Assembly: GCA_947466585.1 (NCBI GenBank)
Contig: CANIEU010000017.1
Location: 1-48,129, forward strand
Source of the DNA: Fibrobacterota bacterium
Lineage (GTDB): Bacteria > Fibrobacterota > Fibrobacteria > UBA11236
Direction: 5' to 3'
DNA length: 48,129 nucleotides
The first letter of the stretch is position 1. The number at the start of each line of letters is the position of its first letter. Under the pieces are notes generated by a model that did not search any database, was not told where the DNA came from, and was given only the letters and a program-made list of their open reading frames with translations. Of this stretch, positions 24,374 to 32,442 are shown piece by piece. The translations under genes and the position numbers were made by a program.

Positions 24374-25795
24374 ATGACTTACGCCATTCAACCCATCGAC
24401 CCCATCGACCTTGGCTCCCCCATCGACTGGAAAACCCGGTTCCCCGAACCCGTGGCCGTGCTTGGCTATGGCGTGGAGGGAGCGAGCACGGTGCGCCATC
24501 TCCTGCAAAACGGGTATCGCGACCTCGTGGTGCTCGACCGCGCGGCACCCGCCTCTCCCCTGCCTGAGGGCGTACGCGGCGTCTTCGGACCGGATTACCT
24601 CGCCGCACTCGGTCAGGATTCCGGCATCCGCACCGTCTTCCGGGCGCCGGGCGTACGCCCGTTCGTCCCTGAAATTGAAGCCTTCGTCGCACGCGGCGGA
24701 CTGCTGACCTCGCAGGTGGAAGCCGCCTTCACCCTCATCGGCCCCGCCCGAATCATCGGCGTCACCGGAACCGTAGGCAAGGGCACCTGCTGCTCGCTGC
24801 TTTCCGCCATGCTGGGGGCCGCCGCCATACCCCACCGCCTCGCAGGCAACATCGGAGTTCCTCCGCTCGATGCTCTCGATGGTCTTCCGCAAAACGCGTT
24901 GCTTTTGCTCGAACTCAGCAGCTTCCAACTGTGCACGCTGCGCGAAAGCCCGGCATTGGCCGTGGTATTGCGCACCACCACCGAACATCTCGACTGGCAT
25001 GCTTCGCAGGAAGAATACTGGCAACACAAGGCCAACCTAGTGCGCCACCAGCAGGTCGGTGATGCTTGCGTGTTCTTCGCCGACGTTCCCGGTTCCGCAT
25101 GGATCGGGACTCTCGGCGCGGGCCGCAAAATTCCTGTGGGCCAATCTCCTGTCGGGACCTTGTCGCATTTGCCCAAACACGGGCCCCGCCTCACGGGCGA
25201 CACCGTTGTTTGGGAGGAGCGCGGATTACAACTCGCTCTGTCGGAAACGCAGATGACCGGCACGTTCAATCTGGAGAACATCGCCGCCGCCGCCGCTGCC
25301 GCACTCGTCTGCGGCGCCTCGGTAGAAGCCGTGCGCGCGGGGGCTCGCGCTTTCGCGCCGCTCGAGCATCGCATCGAATTCGTGCGCGCCCTAAACGGCG
25401 TGCGCTTTTACAACGATTCCTATGCGACCCGTCCCGAGGCCACCCTCGCCGCTGTCGGCGCGTTTCACGAGCCGCTTGGGCTCATACTCGGCGGCTCGGA
25501 AAAGTTCGCCGACTTCTCGGCAATGGCCGCCGCGCTAGTCGAACAACCGCATTTGCGCGCCATCGCCTTCATCGGGCATACCGCAGCGAGGCTTGAAACG
25601 GAACTGGGAGCGGCGGGCGCACTTGCAGGGCGCGCTTACCGGCGCTGCGAAGGATTGGAAGACGCCTTGAAATTCCTGCGGAGCGTCCTTTCCGAAGGAT
25701 CGATCCTGCTTTCTCCGGCATGCGCGTCGTTCGGGCTCTTCGCGAATTACAAGGAGCGCGGTAAGGCTTTCAAGAATCTGGTAAACGCGATTTGA
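24374..25795 (+). CDS. murD: MurD-type UDP-N-acetylmuramoyl-alanine-glutamate ligase with variant ATP site
   Basis: 473 residues. MurD adds glutamate to UDP-MurNAc-L-Ala in peptidoglycan synthesis. The Rossmann start (VAVLGYGVEGAST), LELSSFQL, the HLDWHASQEEYWQHK region and the end LLSPACASFGLFANYKERGKAF are all MurD-like. Two conserved sites differ. The P-loop reads GTVGKGT where E. coli has GTNGKST. NDSYAT replaces NDSKAT, so the Lys near the substrate is a Tyr. I recall a subfamily with GTKGKGT and NDSFAT, so this is probably a natural variant class rather than an inactive enzyme. No other mur gene is nearby, unlike the usual dcw cluster. Confidence 0.87.
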   Translation: MTYAIQPIDPIDLGSPIDWKTRFPEPVAVLGYGVEGASTVRHLLQNGYRDLVVLDRAAPASPLPEGVRGVFGPDYLAALGQDSGIRTVFRAPGVRPFVPEIEAFVARGGLLTSQVEAAFTLIGPARIIGVTGTVGKGTCCSLLSAMLGAAAIPHRLAGNIGVPPLDALDGLPQNALLLLELSSFQLCTLRESPALAVVLRTTTEHLDWHASQEEYWQHKANLVRHQQVGDACVFFADVPGSAWIGTLGAGRKIPVGQSPVGTLSHLPKHGPRLTGDTVVWEERGLQLALSETQMTGTFNLENIAAAAAAALVCGASVEAVRAGARAFAPLEHRIEFVRALNGVRFYNDSYATRPEATLAAVGAFHEPLGLILGGSEKFADFSAMAAALVEQPHLRAIAFIGHTAARLETELGAAGALAGRAYRRCEGLEDALKFLRSVLSEGSILLSPACASFGLFANYKERGKAFKNLVNAI

Positions 25796-25822
25796 CGGGC
25801 GTCGACCGCCGGCGATCCCGCT

Positions 25823-26374
25823 CTACTTCAACAGGATAAGCGGCGGCGGGTAATCCATCCCGGACGGATCCTTGCGCGCAGCCTCCTTGAGGTGCGCAAT
25901 TACTTCCTTCGACAACGACCGCACCAAGTGCCGGCCCGCATGCGTCTGGGGAACATTTTCACGCGCCAAAGGACGCCACTCCCAAGCGGAAGCGGCGCTG
26001 TCGTCCGCGCGCAACGCGGCCAAACGGATCGACGCGAAGGCCCCGGCGTTACCGGAGCCCGGCTGCAAATGCCGGAGTTCCACGCGCAGGCGCACGGTGG
26101 CGCCCGCGCTGTCGAGCGCTTCCTCCTGCTTGCGCAGCGCGAATTGATAGCGCAGTTCGGCCTCGAAATCTTCGGCGACGCGCGCGGGATCGAGCCCGCC
26201 GCGGGTCAGCTCGGCGGACACCACCGGATCGAACGGCGCGATCTCCAGGAGCAGGCGTTCTCCCGGTGCGACGCTCAGGGACCCGCCGGACTTGCCCGCG
26301 CCGGTTCCGGCGCAGCCCGAAAGTGAAAATGCGGAAAAGGCCAGCATCGCGGTCAGAAGAGCGTTTTTAAGCAT
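25823..26374 (-). CDS. Small lipoprotein of unknown function
   Basis: 183 residues from the ATG at 26374. Signal peptide with lipobox LSGC, lipidated Cys21. The mature domain has alternating strands and helices (GERLLLEIAPFD, ATVRLRVELRHLQPGSGNAGAF, THAGRHLVRSLSKEVIAHLKEAA), a layout like DUF4410-type or similar envelope lipoproteins, but I cannot assign it. A perfect TATCTTTG ends 4 nt before the ATG, without Shine-Dalgarno, so its mRNA should be leaderless. It is divergent from the cobalamin adenosyltransferase gene and convergent with murD. Confidence 0.65.
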   Translation of the reverse strand: MLKNALLTAMLAFSAFSLSGCAGTGAGKSGGSLSVAPGERLLLEIAPFDPVVSAELTRGGLDPARVAEDFEAELRYQFALRKQEEALDSAGATVRLRVELRHLQPGSGNAGAFASIRLAALRADDSAASAWEWRPLARENVPQTHAGRHLVRSLSKEVIAHLKEAARKDPSGMDYPPPLILLK

Positions 26375-26378
26375 TGCG

Positions 26379-26386
26379 CAAAGATA
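26379..26386 (-). promoter_or_regulatory. -7 element TATCTTTG directly before the lipoprotein gene
   Basis: A perfect TAnnTTTG, 4 nt from the ATG at 26374, the same spacing as at cinA and mscS. Confidence 0.55.
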
Positions 26387-26416
26387 TGATTTTCCTGGAT
26401 TCAGGGTGCGAAGTTC

Positions 26417-26424
26417 TACTTTCC
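26417..26424 (+). promoter_or_regulatory. -7-like element TACTTTCC before the cobalamin adenosyltransferase gene
   Basis: TACTTTCC fits TAnnTTT and lies 5 nt before the ATG at 26430, which has no Shine-Dalgarno. It is back to back with the promoter of the divergent lipoprotein gene. Confidence 0.35.
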
Positions 26425-26429
26425 CCGCT

Positions 26430-27074
26430 ATGAGCGTTCGCATCAATCGTGTTTATACTCGCGCCGGAGACGATGGAAAAACCGCCCTGATCGGCGGAAC
26501 GCGGGTCTCCAAAGACCATCCGCGCGTGGAGGCTTACGGATGCCTCGACGAGTTGAACGCCATGACGGGCGTTTGCCGCGCCGCCGTGGCCGCCGACCGA
26601 AAAATTTCCGCCAAGGAGCGTCGCGTTCTGGATACCACATTGCGCGACATCCAGAACCGTTTGTTCGATGTGGGCAGCGTGCTTGCCGCACCCGACGGAA
26701 AATCCTGGAAGGGAATGCCCCTTCCCGAACCCATCGAAATCGTGACGCTCGAAAAATCGATGGATGCGATGAACCGCATCCTTCCGCCGCTTTCGTCCTT
26801 CGTATTGCCCGGCGGCAACATGGCCAACGCCTGCCTCCACCAATGCCGAACCTCCTGCCGCCGCGCCGAGCGTCGCGTGGTGACCTTGCTGCATCAGGAA
26901 AAAGTCCCCGGCGAAGTGGTCCACTATCTGAACCGGCTTTCGGATTGGTTCTTTGTGGCGGCCCGCTATGTTTCCGCGCTCACGAAATCACCCGAAACGT
27001 TATGGGAATTTCCCCTTGCGAAAAAAACCGTGCGAGCGAAGCCCGTTCCGAAGACCAGATCGCGAAAGCCCTGA
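26430..27074 (+). CDS. PduO-type ATP:cob(I)alamin adenosyltransferase
   Basis: 214 residues from the ATG at 26430; the longer frame overlaps the divergent lipoprotein gene and is rejected. The enzyme makes adenosylcobalamin from cob(I)alamin and ATP. The ATP-binding N-terminus TRAGDDGKTALIGGTRVSKDHPRVEAYGCLDELN is nearly canonical (quoted in part: TRAGDDGKT and VSKDHPRVEAYG). FVLPGG, the CR..ERR motif and NRLSDWFFVAAR follow. The last 25 residues are a Lys/Arg-rich tail outside the family core. No other cobalamin gene is near, so it may serve a remote B12 enzyme. Confidence 0.93.
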   Translation: MSVRINRVYTRAGDDGKTALIGGTRVSKDHPRVEAYGCLDELNAMTGVCRAAVAADRKISAKERRVLDTTLRDIQNRLFDVGSVLAAPDGKSWKGMPLPEPIEIVTLEKSMDAMNRILPPLSSFVLPGGNMANACLHQCRTSCRRAERRVVTLLHQEKVPGEVVHYLNRLSDWFFVAARYVSALTKSPETLWEFPLAKKTVRAKPVPKTRSRKP

Positions 27075-27096
27075 TTTCCACTCCTGATTCTTCAGG

Positions 27097-27912
27097 CTAC
27101 GCCGGTGGTTCGGCGTCCCAAAATCCACCGGACTTACGGTCGCGCAAGGCGGGAAACACCCTTCGCCAATTCCGCACCTGATCGGCGGCAATTTCCCCCG
27201 AAATCACGCATTCCGCATCGCCGGCCGTCGCCACCACCTCGCCCTTGGGCGACACAATACACGAGCCACCCACATACTTTGTGCCGCGTTGCGTGCCGAT
27301 GCAATTCACCCCGACCACGAAACTTTGATTCTCGATTGCGCGGGCGCGCAGCAGCACGTCCCAATGTTCGCGGCGGCTCTCGGGCCAATTGGCCGGAATC
27401 GCAATGAGATCTACTCCCCGCTGTGAGCCCGCCCGAAAGAGTTCGGGAAAGCGGAGGTCGTAACACACTGCGGCCTGCACGGTAAACCCTTCCACCGGTG
27501 CGGTTGGTACCGCATCTCCACCCTCGAAAATCAAATGCTCGCCACCGAGCGAAAACGGATGGATCTTGGCGTAATCCAAAATCTCCACCCCATCCGGATC
27601 AAACAATGCGGCGATGTTGAAAGGTTTTCCGGAATCCGCCGACGCCTTTAAAATGCCCGCGAGCACGTAGGATCCGGTTTCACGCGCCAACGACGCGAGA
27701 AAATTGCGGTCTGTTTGCGCCAGCGCCGAAGCCGAAGCCGTGTCGAAGTCGGCCGGCAGGGTTCCGGTGCTGAACAATTCGGGAAGTACCACGAGCGAAC
27801 GCGGGGGAATCGGATCGAGGACATGGTGGGCGCGCAGCAGCCCTGCGGCCCGCTCCCTGTTCTGTTCGGGATCGTGATTGTCGATCGCGAACTGGACGAG
27901 AAGAACGCGCAT
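27097..27912 (-). CDS. Nitrilase-superfamily carbon-nitrogen hydrolase
   Basis: 271 residues. The catalytic triad is visible: Glu45 in LPELFSTG, Lys116 in DYAKIHPF and Cys150 in AAVCYDLRFPELF. GGSCIVSPKGEVVA closes the core. The closest functional group by pattern is the omega-amidase/YafV type (deaminated glutamine repair), but carbamoyl-putrescine-type or general amidases share the motifs, so the substrate is open. The gene begins 12 nt after the stop of the TerC gene, so the two are probably cotranscribed. Confidence 0.85.
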   Translation of the reverse strand: MRVLLVQFAIDNHDPEQNRERAAGLLRAHHVLDPIPPRSLVVLPELFSTGTLPADFDTASASALAQTDRNFLASLARETGSYVLAGILKASADSGKPFNIAALFDPDGVEILDYAKIHPFSLGGEHLIFEGGDAVPTAPVEGFTVQAAVCYDLRFPELFRAGSQRGVDLIAIPANWPESRREHWDVLLRARAIENQSFVVGVNCIGTQRGTKYVGGSCIVSPKGEVVATAGDAECVISGEIAADQVRNWRRVFPALRDRKSGGFWDAEPPA

Positions 27913-27924
27913 GCGGGGCCTCGA

Positions 27925-28620
27925 TTACCCCTCGGAGCGGGCGTGTTCGATGCGACGCTTGCGTCGCAGCCACAAGCCGTAGCCGGTAACCACCACGATG
28001 CCGATGAATTCGAAGGCGCGATGCACGTAGGGTGCTTCGAGGGCAAACCGTGCCAGCGCCGGGTCTCCGGCGATCATTTCACCCGCGACCTTGCCGAGTA
28101 CGGCGGCGCCGATCAATACGATCACGGGAAAGCGTCCCATCAGTTTGGTCAGCAGACTGCTGGCGAAAATCACCAGAGGAATGGAAAGGCAAAGACCGAA
28201 CCAAAGCAATTCAATGCTGCCGTGCGCAGCACCTGCGACGCCGAGCACGTTGTCGAGCGACATGGTGAAATCGGCGACAAGAATCATCCACACCGCATGC
28301 CACACCGAACGCGCCTCGCGATGCTCGGCATCGGTGTCGGTATCTTCACCCAACAGTTTGAGCGCGATCCACAGGATGAGAAAGCCGCCCACCAATTTCA
28401 GGTAGGGTACCCCCATCAATTTGGAAGCGAGTATCGTGAAGATGACGCGCAGGATGGCCGCGGTTCCCGCTCCCAGAACGATTCCGATGGCGCGCTTACG
28501 CGCCGGCAGAGAACGCACCGCCATCGCGATCACGATAGAGTTGTCTCCGGAGAGAATGATGTCGATCAGCACGATGCTGAATAGACTGGTGAAAAACGCA
28601 GCGTTAAATCCAATTTCCAC
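27925..28620 (-). CDS. TerC family membrane protein, YjbE type
   Basis: 231 residues, GTG start with a GGAGG site 4 nt upstream. There are seven predicted membrane helices. The two TerC signatures are VLIDIILSGDNSIVIAMA near the N-terminus and LVADFTMSLDNVLGVAGAA in the middle, with Asp/Asn pairs thought to bind metal. YjbE-type members are linked to Mn2+ export and are often under yybP-ykoY riboswitches, but none is visible in the 94-bp gap upstream. A TATATTGA about 18 nt before the start may be the -7 element. It is divergent from mscS. Confidence 0.88.
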   Translation of the reverse strand: MEIGFNAAFFTSLFSIVLIDIILSGDNSIVIAMAVRSLPARKRAIGIVLGAGTAAILRVIFTILASKLMGVPYLKLVGGFLILWIALKLLGEDTDTDAEHREARSVWHAVWMILVADFTMSLDNVLGVAGAAHGSIELLWFGLCLSIPLVIFASSLLTKLMGRFPVIVLIGAAVLGKVAGEMIAGDPALARFALEAPYVHRAFEFIGIVVVTGYGLWLRRKRRIEHARSEG

Positions 28621-28702
28621 GGGACCTCCGGAGCATCAATATAACCGGAGAGCGCGCAACCTGAGAGCGCATCAGGGAAAAGCGTCGTCGCGGCTTCCTT
28701 GC

Positions 28703-28710
28703 TAGTTTTG
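28703..28710 (+). promoter_or_regulatory. -7 element TAGTTTTG directly before mscS
   Basis: A perfect TAnnTTTG, 4 nt from the ATG at 28715, with no Shine-Dalgarno. Confidence 0.5.
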
Positions 28711-28714
28711 CACT

Positions 28715-29791
28715 ATGACCCTACCCCTGCTTGGATCCTTCGTCTTCGGCAACTCCCTCCGCGCCTATTTCATTTGCCTTTTGACGATCGTCATCGGCGG
28801 CCTGATCGTCTGGGTCGCCGATAAAACCCTGATCCGGGGGCTCAAGCGGCTCGCTACGCGCACCACCTCCACGTTCGACGACTTTTTCTTCGTTACAGTT
28901 GAAAAATTTCTGCTACCCGCTCTGTACGTGCTGGCCATTTACCTCGGCGTGCGGGAACTGTCGCTGAACCACGCTGTAGCGCGCCTTCTGCAAGCCGCCG
29001 TGGCGATCCTGCTCGCCATTCAAAGCGTCCGTTTCCTCTCCGGGATCGCGCGCAAGCTGCTCGAACGTTACATGCTGCGCCGCGCCGAATCGCCCGAGGC
29101 GGCGGAACTGGAAATGCGCAGCGTACGCGGCATCCTGGTTTTCGTGAACATCGTGGGATGGGTGATGGCGTCCATTCTGGTGATGGACAACCTCGGAATC
29201 AAGGTTTCCACCTTTGTCGCCGGCCTCGGCATCGGCGGTATCGCCATCGCGCTGGCCGCACAGGCCGTGCTGGGCGACCTATTCTCCTACTTCGTGATAT
29301 TCTTCGACCGGCCCTTTCAAGTAGGGCATTCCATCAAGGTGGGCAATTTCCAAGGCGAAGTCGAAAGCATCGGCATCAAAACCACGCGTCTGCGCAGCGT
29401 GAGCGGCGAAACCATAGTGATGTCGAACAAATACCTTACCGACAATCAGGTGCAGAATTTCCGCCTGTTGCAGCGCCGTCGCGCCCTGCTGACGTTCGAT
29501 ATCGACTACGCCACCCCCGAGGCGAAGTTGCGAGAAGTTCCGGCACTCATCGCCGCGGTCGTGAACGGCTTGCCGCAGGCGACGCTGGAACGGGCGCACC
29601 TGCGCAGCTTCGAGGATGCGGGACTGCGTTTCGAGGTGGTGTTCTTCGTGGAAGCCGCCGATTACGGGGTGTACATGGATCACATCCAGGAATTCAACTT
29701 CCAGATCAAGGAAGCCCTCGAAGCGCGCGGAATCGCCCTCGCCTACACTGCGCGCCTGCTGCGAATGTTGCCGGGCGATGCACCCCGATAA
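28715..29791 (+). CDS. MscS-family mechanosensitive channel
   Basis: 358 residues. Four hydrophobic segments precede the MscS beta domain: about 12-33, 65-85, 90-110 and 137-160. The pore helix is the Gly/Ala-rich VAGLGIGGIAIALAAQAVLGDLFSYFVIFFDRPFQVG, with GSI-type continuation (HSIKVGNFQGEVESIGIKTTRLRS). VIMSNKYL matches the conserved vPN-x-L segment. The C-terminal domain is a ferredoxin-like fold. It is a small-to-medium member that releases solutes at hypo-osmotic shock. Apparently leaderless start. Confidence 0.93.
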   Translation: MTLPLLGSFVFGNSLRAYFICLLTIVIGGLIVWVADKTLIRGLKRLATRTTSTFDDFFFVTVEKFLLPALYVLAIYLGVRELSLNHAVARLLQAAVAILLAIQSVRFLSGIARKLLERYMLRRAESPEAAELEMRSVRGILVFVNIVGWVMASILVMDNLGIKVSTFVAGLGIGGIAIALAAQAVLGDLFSYFVIFFDRPFQVGHSIKVGNFQGEVESIGIKTTRLRSVSGETIVMSNKYLTDNQVQNFRLLQRRRALLTFDIDYATPEAKLREVPALIAAVVNGLPQATLERAHLRSFEDAGLRFEVVFFVEAADYGVYMDHIQEFNFQIKEALEARGIALAYTARLLRMLPGDAPR

Positions 29792-30134
29792 ATCCGCCCC
29801 GGGGCGCCACGGGCGGCCTCCGGGTCGGCGGGCCGAGGAAGGTTCTCGGACCACTGGCGTTTCCGAAGCTTTTTCGACCCCTCATTTCCGCTATATTTCG
29901 CTAAAATTGCCATTCCATGCCCATGTCGTAACAACGAAACGTTACTGAAACATTCCTGAAACATCAGAAGGCTTAATTCTGCCCCGTCGGAAAAAGATTT
30001 CCGGCACCGGGGGGCGTAGGTCCGCCGGAAACCTCAAGGAAACCGAGCGGCAACTCCGGGGTCACAGCCGGATTCCATCTTAGCCCTCGTTTTACAGGAA
30101 CCCCGGGGCCACTAAAATCCCCCAAGGAGATACG
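29792..30134 (+). promoter_or_regulatory. Control region of the phosphate operon
   Basis: There is no gene in these 343 bases. The left part contains a short CCGAG/CTCGG hairpin (about 29833-29849) that may end mscS. The middle holds the Pho-box-like array and promoter (29934-29981). The right part, about 150 nt, would be a GC-rich 5' leader with the pairable segments CCGGCACCGG and GTCCGCCGG; I could not match it to a riboswitch. It ends in AAGGAG before the porin ATG. Confidence 0.5.
29934..29981 (+). promoter_or_regulatory. Pho-box-like triple repeat with -7 element
   Basis: Three direct 11-bp units stand end to end: ACGAAACGTTA (29934-29944), CTGAAACATTC (29945-29955) and CTGAAACATCA (29956-29966). 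The 11-bp period is that of PhoB boxes, whose E. coli unit is CTGTCAT plus four AT-rich bases. TAATTCTG (29974-29981), one change from TAnnTTTG, follows 7 nt later, and the repeats cover the -33 position, as expected for a PhoB-activated promoter. Confidence 0.65.
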
Positions 30135-31508
30135 ATGAAATACATGTCACACCTGATTTTTGCGGCGAGCCTCGGCTTCGCCGGCTTGGCGTCGGCACAG
30201 AGCGACTCCGCACTCAAAGCCACCCAGGAAAAGCTCACCCTTCTCAAGGGCGAGGTCAACGGCCTCACCGAAAGCTACCTCGAAACCAAGGGCACTGTGG
30301 ACAAGCTCGCCAAGATCAAGGTGAGCGGATACATCCAGGGCCAGTGGCAGCATGCGGACTCGAGCGGCGTCGGCGGCTTCGCGGGCGGCGGCTTCCCCTC
30401 CACCTCGAACCAGCGTCTGCAATTGCGCCGGGTGCGCCTTAAGACGATTTACGATAACGTCACCAGCCAGTATGTGATGGAATTCGAAGCGCGCCCGTCG
30501 GGTGTGGGCCTTAAGGATGCCGAAATCATCCTGAACGAACCTTGGTTGAAGACTTTCAGTCTTGCCATGGGTTTAATGGACCGCCCCTTCGGCTTCGAAA
30601 TCCCCTACTCCTCCTCCGCGCACGAAGCGCCCGAGCGCACCCGCGTCTACCAGACCGTCTTCAAGGACGAGAAGGACCTCGGCGTGAAGCTCGAAGCCAA
30701 TCCCGGTGAAAACATGGGTCTGGCGCAGTACTTCAACTTCAAGGGCGGCCTTTACACCGGTACCTCCGGCTACAACGGCAACACCACCGCGACCGCCGGC
30801 ACCGGCGACGAAATCGACAGCACGCTCGACATCATCGGCCGCGTGGGCTTCAAGCTTCCGTTCAATGATCTCAACCTCGCGGTGGACGGCGGCGTGTCGT
30901 ACTACGGTGGCAAGGTATTGGCGGCCAACGACAGCTTGTACCAGATGAACGGAACGAAGCTCGTGGATTCGACCACCAGCCCCTTTAAGAAGCACAAGAA
31001 CCAGACCTTCGACCGCAACGTGATCGGCGTCGATCTGCAGACCTACTACACCATCCCGGTGATCGGTGACTTCGTGGGCGGCACCTCGCTGCGCGGCGAA
31101 TACCTGACGGGCAAGACCATCGGCACCCTGTCGGGCAGCATGCCCTACGGTACCGCGAAGGACGCCTTGGCGGAGCGCAACTTCATGGGCTGGTATCTCT
31201 CGTGGATCCAGAACTACGGCACGAAGTTCCAGAGCGTCGTCAAGTACGACGTGTATGACCCGAACACCGACGTGGAAGGCAAGAACATCGGCCTCGCCGC
31301 CAACGGCAAGCTCGGCGCGGGCGACGTCAAGTTCACCACGCTCGGGCTCGGCGTTTTGTACTACTGGGATGACATCGTGCGCCTCACGGCCTACTACGAC
31401 ATGATCACGAACGAGACGGTGAACAGTGCCGCGACCGGTAGCCTACTCCCTTACACCAAGGACCTGAAAGACAACGTGTTCACCCTGCGTGCGCAGGTCA
31501 AGTTCTAA
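30135..31508 (+). CDS. Phosphate-selective porin (OprO/OprP-like)
   Basis: 457 residues. Signal peptide 1 to about 21 (FAASLGFAGLASA). A short coiled coil (about 24-55: LKATQEKLTLLKGEVNGL) precedes the barrel, which begins VSGYIQGQWQHAD. The barrel contains QLRRVRLKTIYDNVTSQYVMEFEA and AMGLMDRPFGFEIPYSS, typical of the O/P porin family, and ends VFTLRAQVKF with a terminal Phe. It should let phosphate pass the outer membrane. AAGGAG stands 6 nt before the ATG. As the first gene of the pst operon behind the Pho-box array, it pairs with PstS. Confidence 0.9.
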   Translation: MKYMSHLIFAASLGFAGLASAQSDSALKATQEKLTLLKGEVNGLTESYLETKGTVDKLAKIKVSGYIQGQWQHADSSGVGGFAGGGFPSTSNQRLQLRRVRLKTIYDNVTSQYVMEFEARPSGVGLKDAEIILNEPWLKTFSLAMGLMDRPFGFEIPYSSSAHEAPERTRVYQTVFKDEKDLGVKLEANPGENMGLAQYFNFKGGLYTGTSGYNGNTTATAGTGDEIDSTLDIIGRVGFKLPFNDLNLAVDGGVSYYGGKVLAANDSLYQMNGTKLVDSTTSPFKKHKNQTFDRNVIGVDLQTYYTIPVIGDFVGGTSLRGEYLTGKTIGTLSGSMPYGTAKDALAERNFMGWYLSWIQNYGTKFQSVVKYDVYDPNTDVEGKNIGLAANGKLGAGDVKFTTLGLGVLYYWDDIVRLTAYYDMITNETVNSAATGSLLPYTKDLKDNVFTLRAQVKF

Positions 31509-31560
31509 ACCAGTTCTTGCAACCGGCACACCAAACAACCAGAACAACAAGGAACAATCC

Positions 31561-32382
31561 ATGAAAATCCAGAAAATTGCAGCGGCGCTGCTGCTCGGGG
31601 CTCTGCCCCTGTTCAGCGCCACCACGATCACGGTCAAAGGTTCCGACACAATGGTCATTCTCGCCCAGCGTTGGGCAGAAGCCTACATGTCGACCCACCC
31701 CGATGTGACCATCCAGGTCACCGGCGGCGGTTCGGGCGTCGGCATCTCTGCGCTGATCAACGGCGCCACCGACATCTGCAACGCTTCGCGTCCCATGAAG
31801 GCCGCCGAGCGCGAAAAACTCAAGACCCGCTTCAACAGCCTCGGCATCGAAGTGAAGTCGGCCAAGGACGGCTTGTCGGTTTACCTCGACGAGAACAATC
31901 CGGTCAGCGAACTCACGCTCGACCAGATCAAGGATATCTACACCGGCAAAATCAAGAACTGGAAACAGGTCGGCGGTGAAGATGCCAAGATCGTGGTCTA
32001 CGGCCGCGAGAACAGCTCCGGCACCTACGTGTACTTCCGCGACTTCGTGTTAAAGGGAGAGGATTACACCTCTTCGATGCAGAGCCTGCCCGGCACGGCG
32101 GCGGTGGTGAACGCCGTTTCCAAGGACAAGTACGGCATCGGCTTCGGCGGCGCGGCATACGCAAAGGGCATCAAGTTCGCAAAAGTGAAGAAAGATGCGT
32201 CTTCCCCCGCCTACGAACCGAACGCAGAGACGGTGAAGGCCGGAACCTATCCGATCACCCGCTACCTGTACATGTACCTCAAGAGCCGTCCCACAGGCGA
32301 ACTCAAGAATTACATTGACTGGACGCTCAGCCCCGCTGGCCAAGAGATCGTCTCCAAGGTCGGTTACTTCCCGATCCGCTGA
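31561..32382 (+). CDS. pstS: Phosphate-binding protein PstS
   Basis: 273 residues from the ATG at 31561, with AAGGA 7 nt upstream. The signal peptide is about 1-20 (ALLLGALPLFSA). Phosphate-ligand regions are VKGSDTMVILAQRW, ASRPMK and GRENSSGTYVYF, as in short-form PstS proteins. It captures periplasmic phosphate and delivers it to PstCA. There is no lipobox, so it should be soluble in the periplasm. It follows the porin by 52 nt and precedes pstC by 60 nt. Confidence 0.96.
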   Translation: MKIQKIAAALLLGALPLFSATTITVKGSDTMVILAQRWAEAYMSTHPDVTIQVTGGGSGVGISALINGATDICNASRPMKAAEREKLKTRFNSLGIEVKSAKDGLSVYLDENNPVSELTLDQIKDIYTGKIKNWKQVGGEDAKIVVYGRENSSGTYVYFRDFVLKGEDYTSSMQSLPGTAAVVNAVSKDKYGIGFGGAAYAKGIKFAKVKKDASSPAYEPNAETVKAGTYPITRYLYMYLKSRPTGELKNYIDWTLSPAGQEIVSKVGYFPIR

Positions 32383-32442
32383 TTTTTCGATTCGCTTCGC
32401 AGGCGGCCGCTCTCTCCCAAATCGGGAACGCGGTCTCCGAAT

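Noticed and set aside
28621-28714. yybP-ykoY manganese riboswitch before the TerC/YjbE gene
   Set aside because: The gap is only 94 bp, shared with a divergent promoter, and the motif core is not present.
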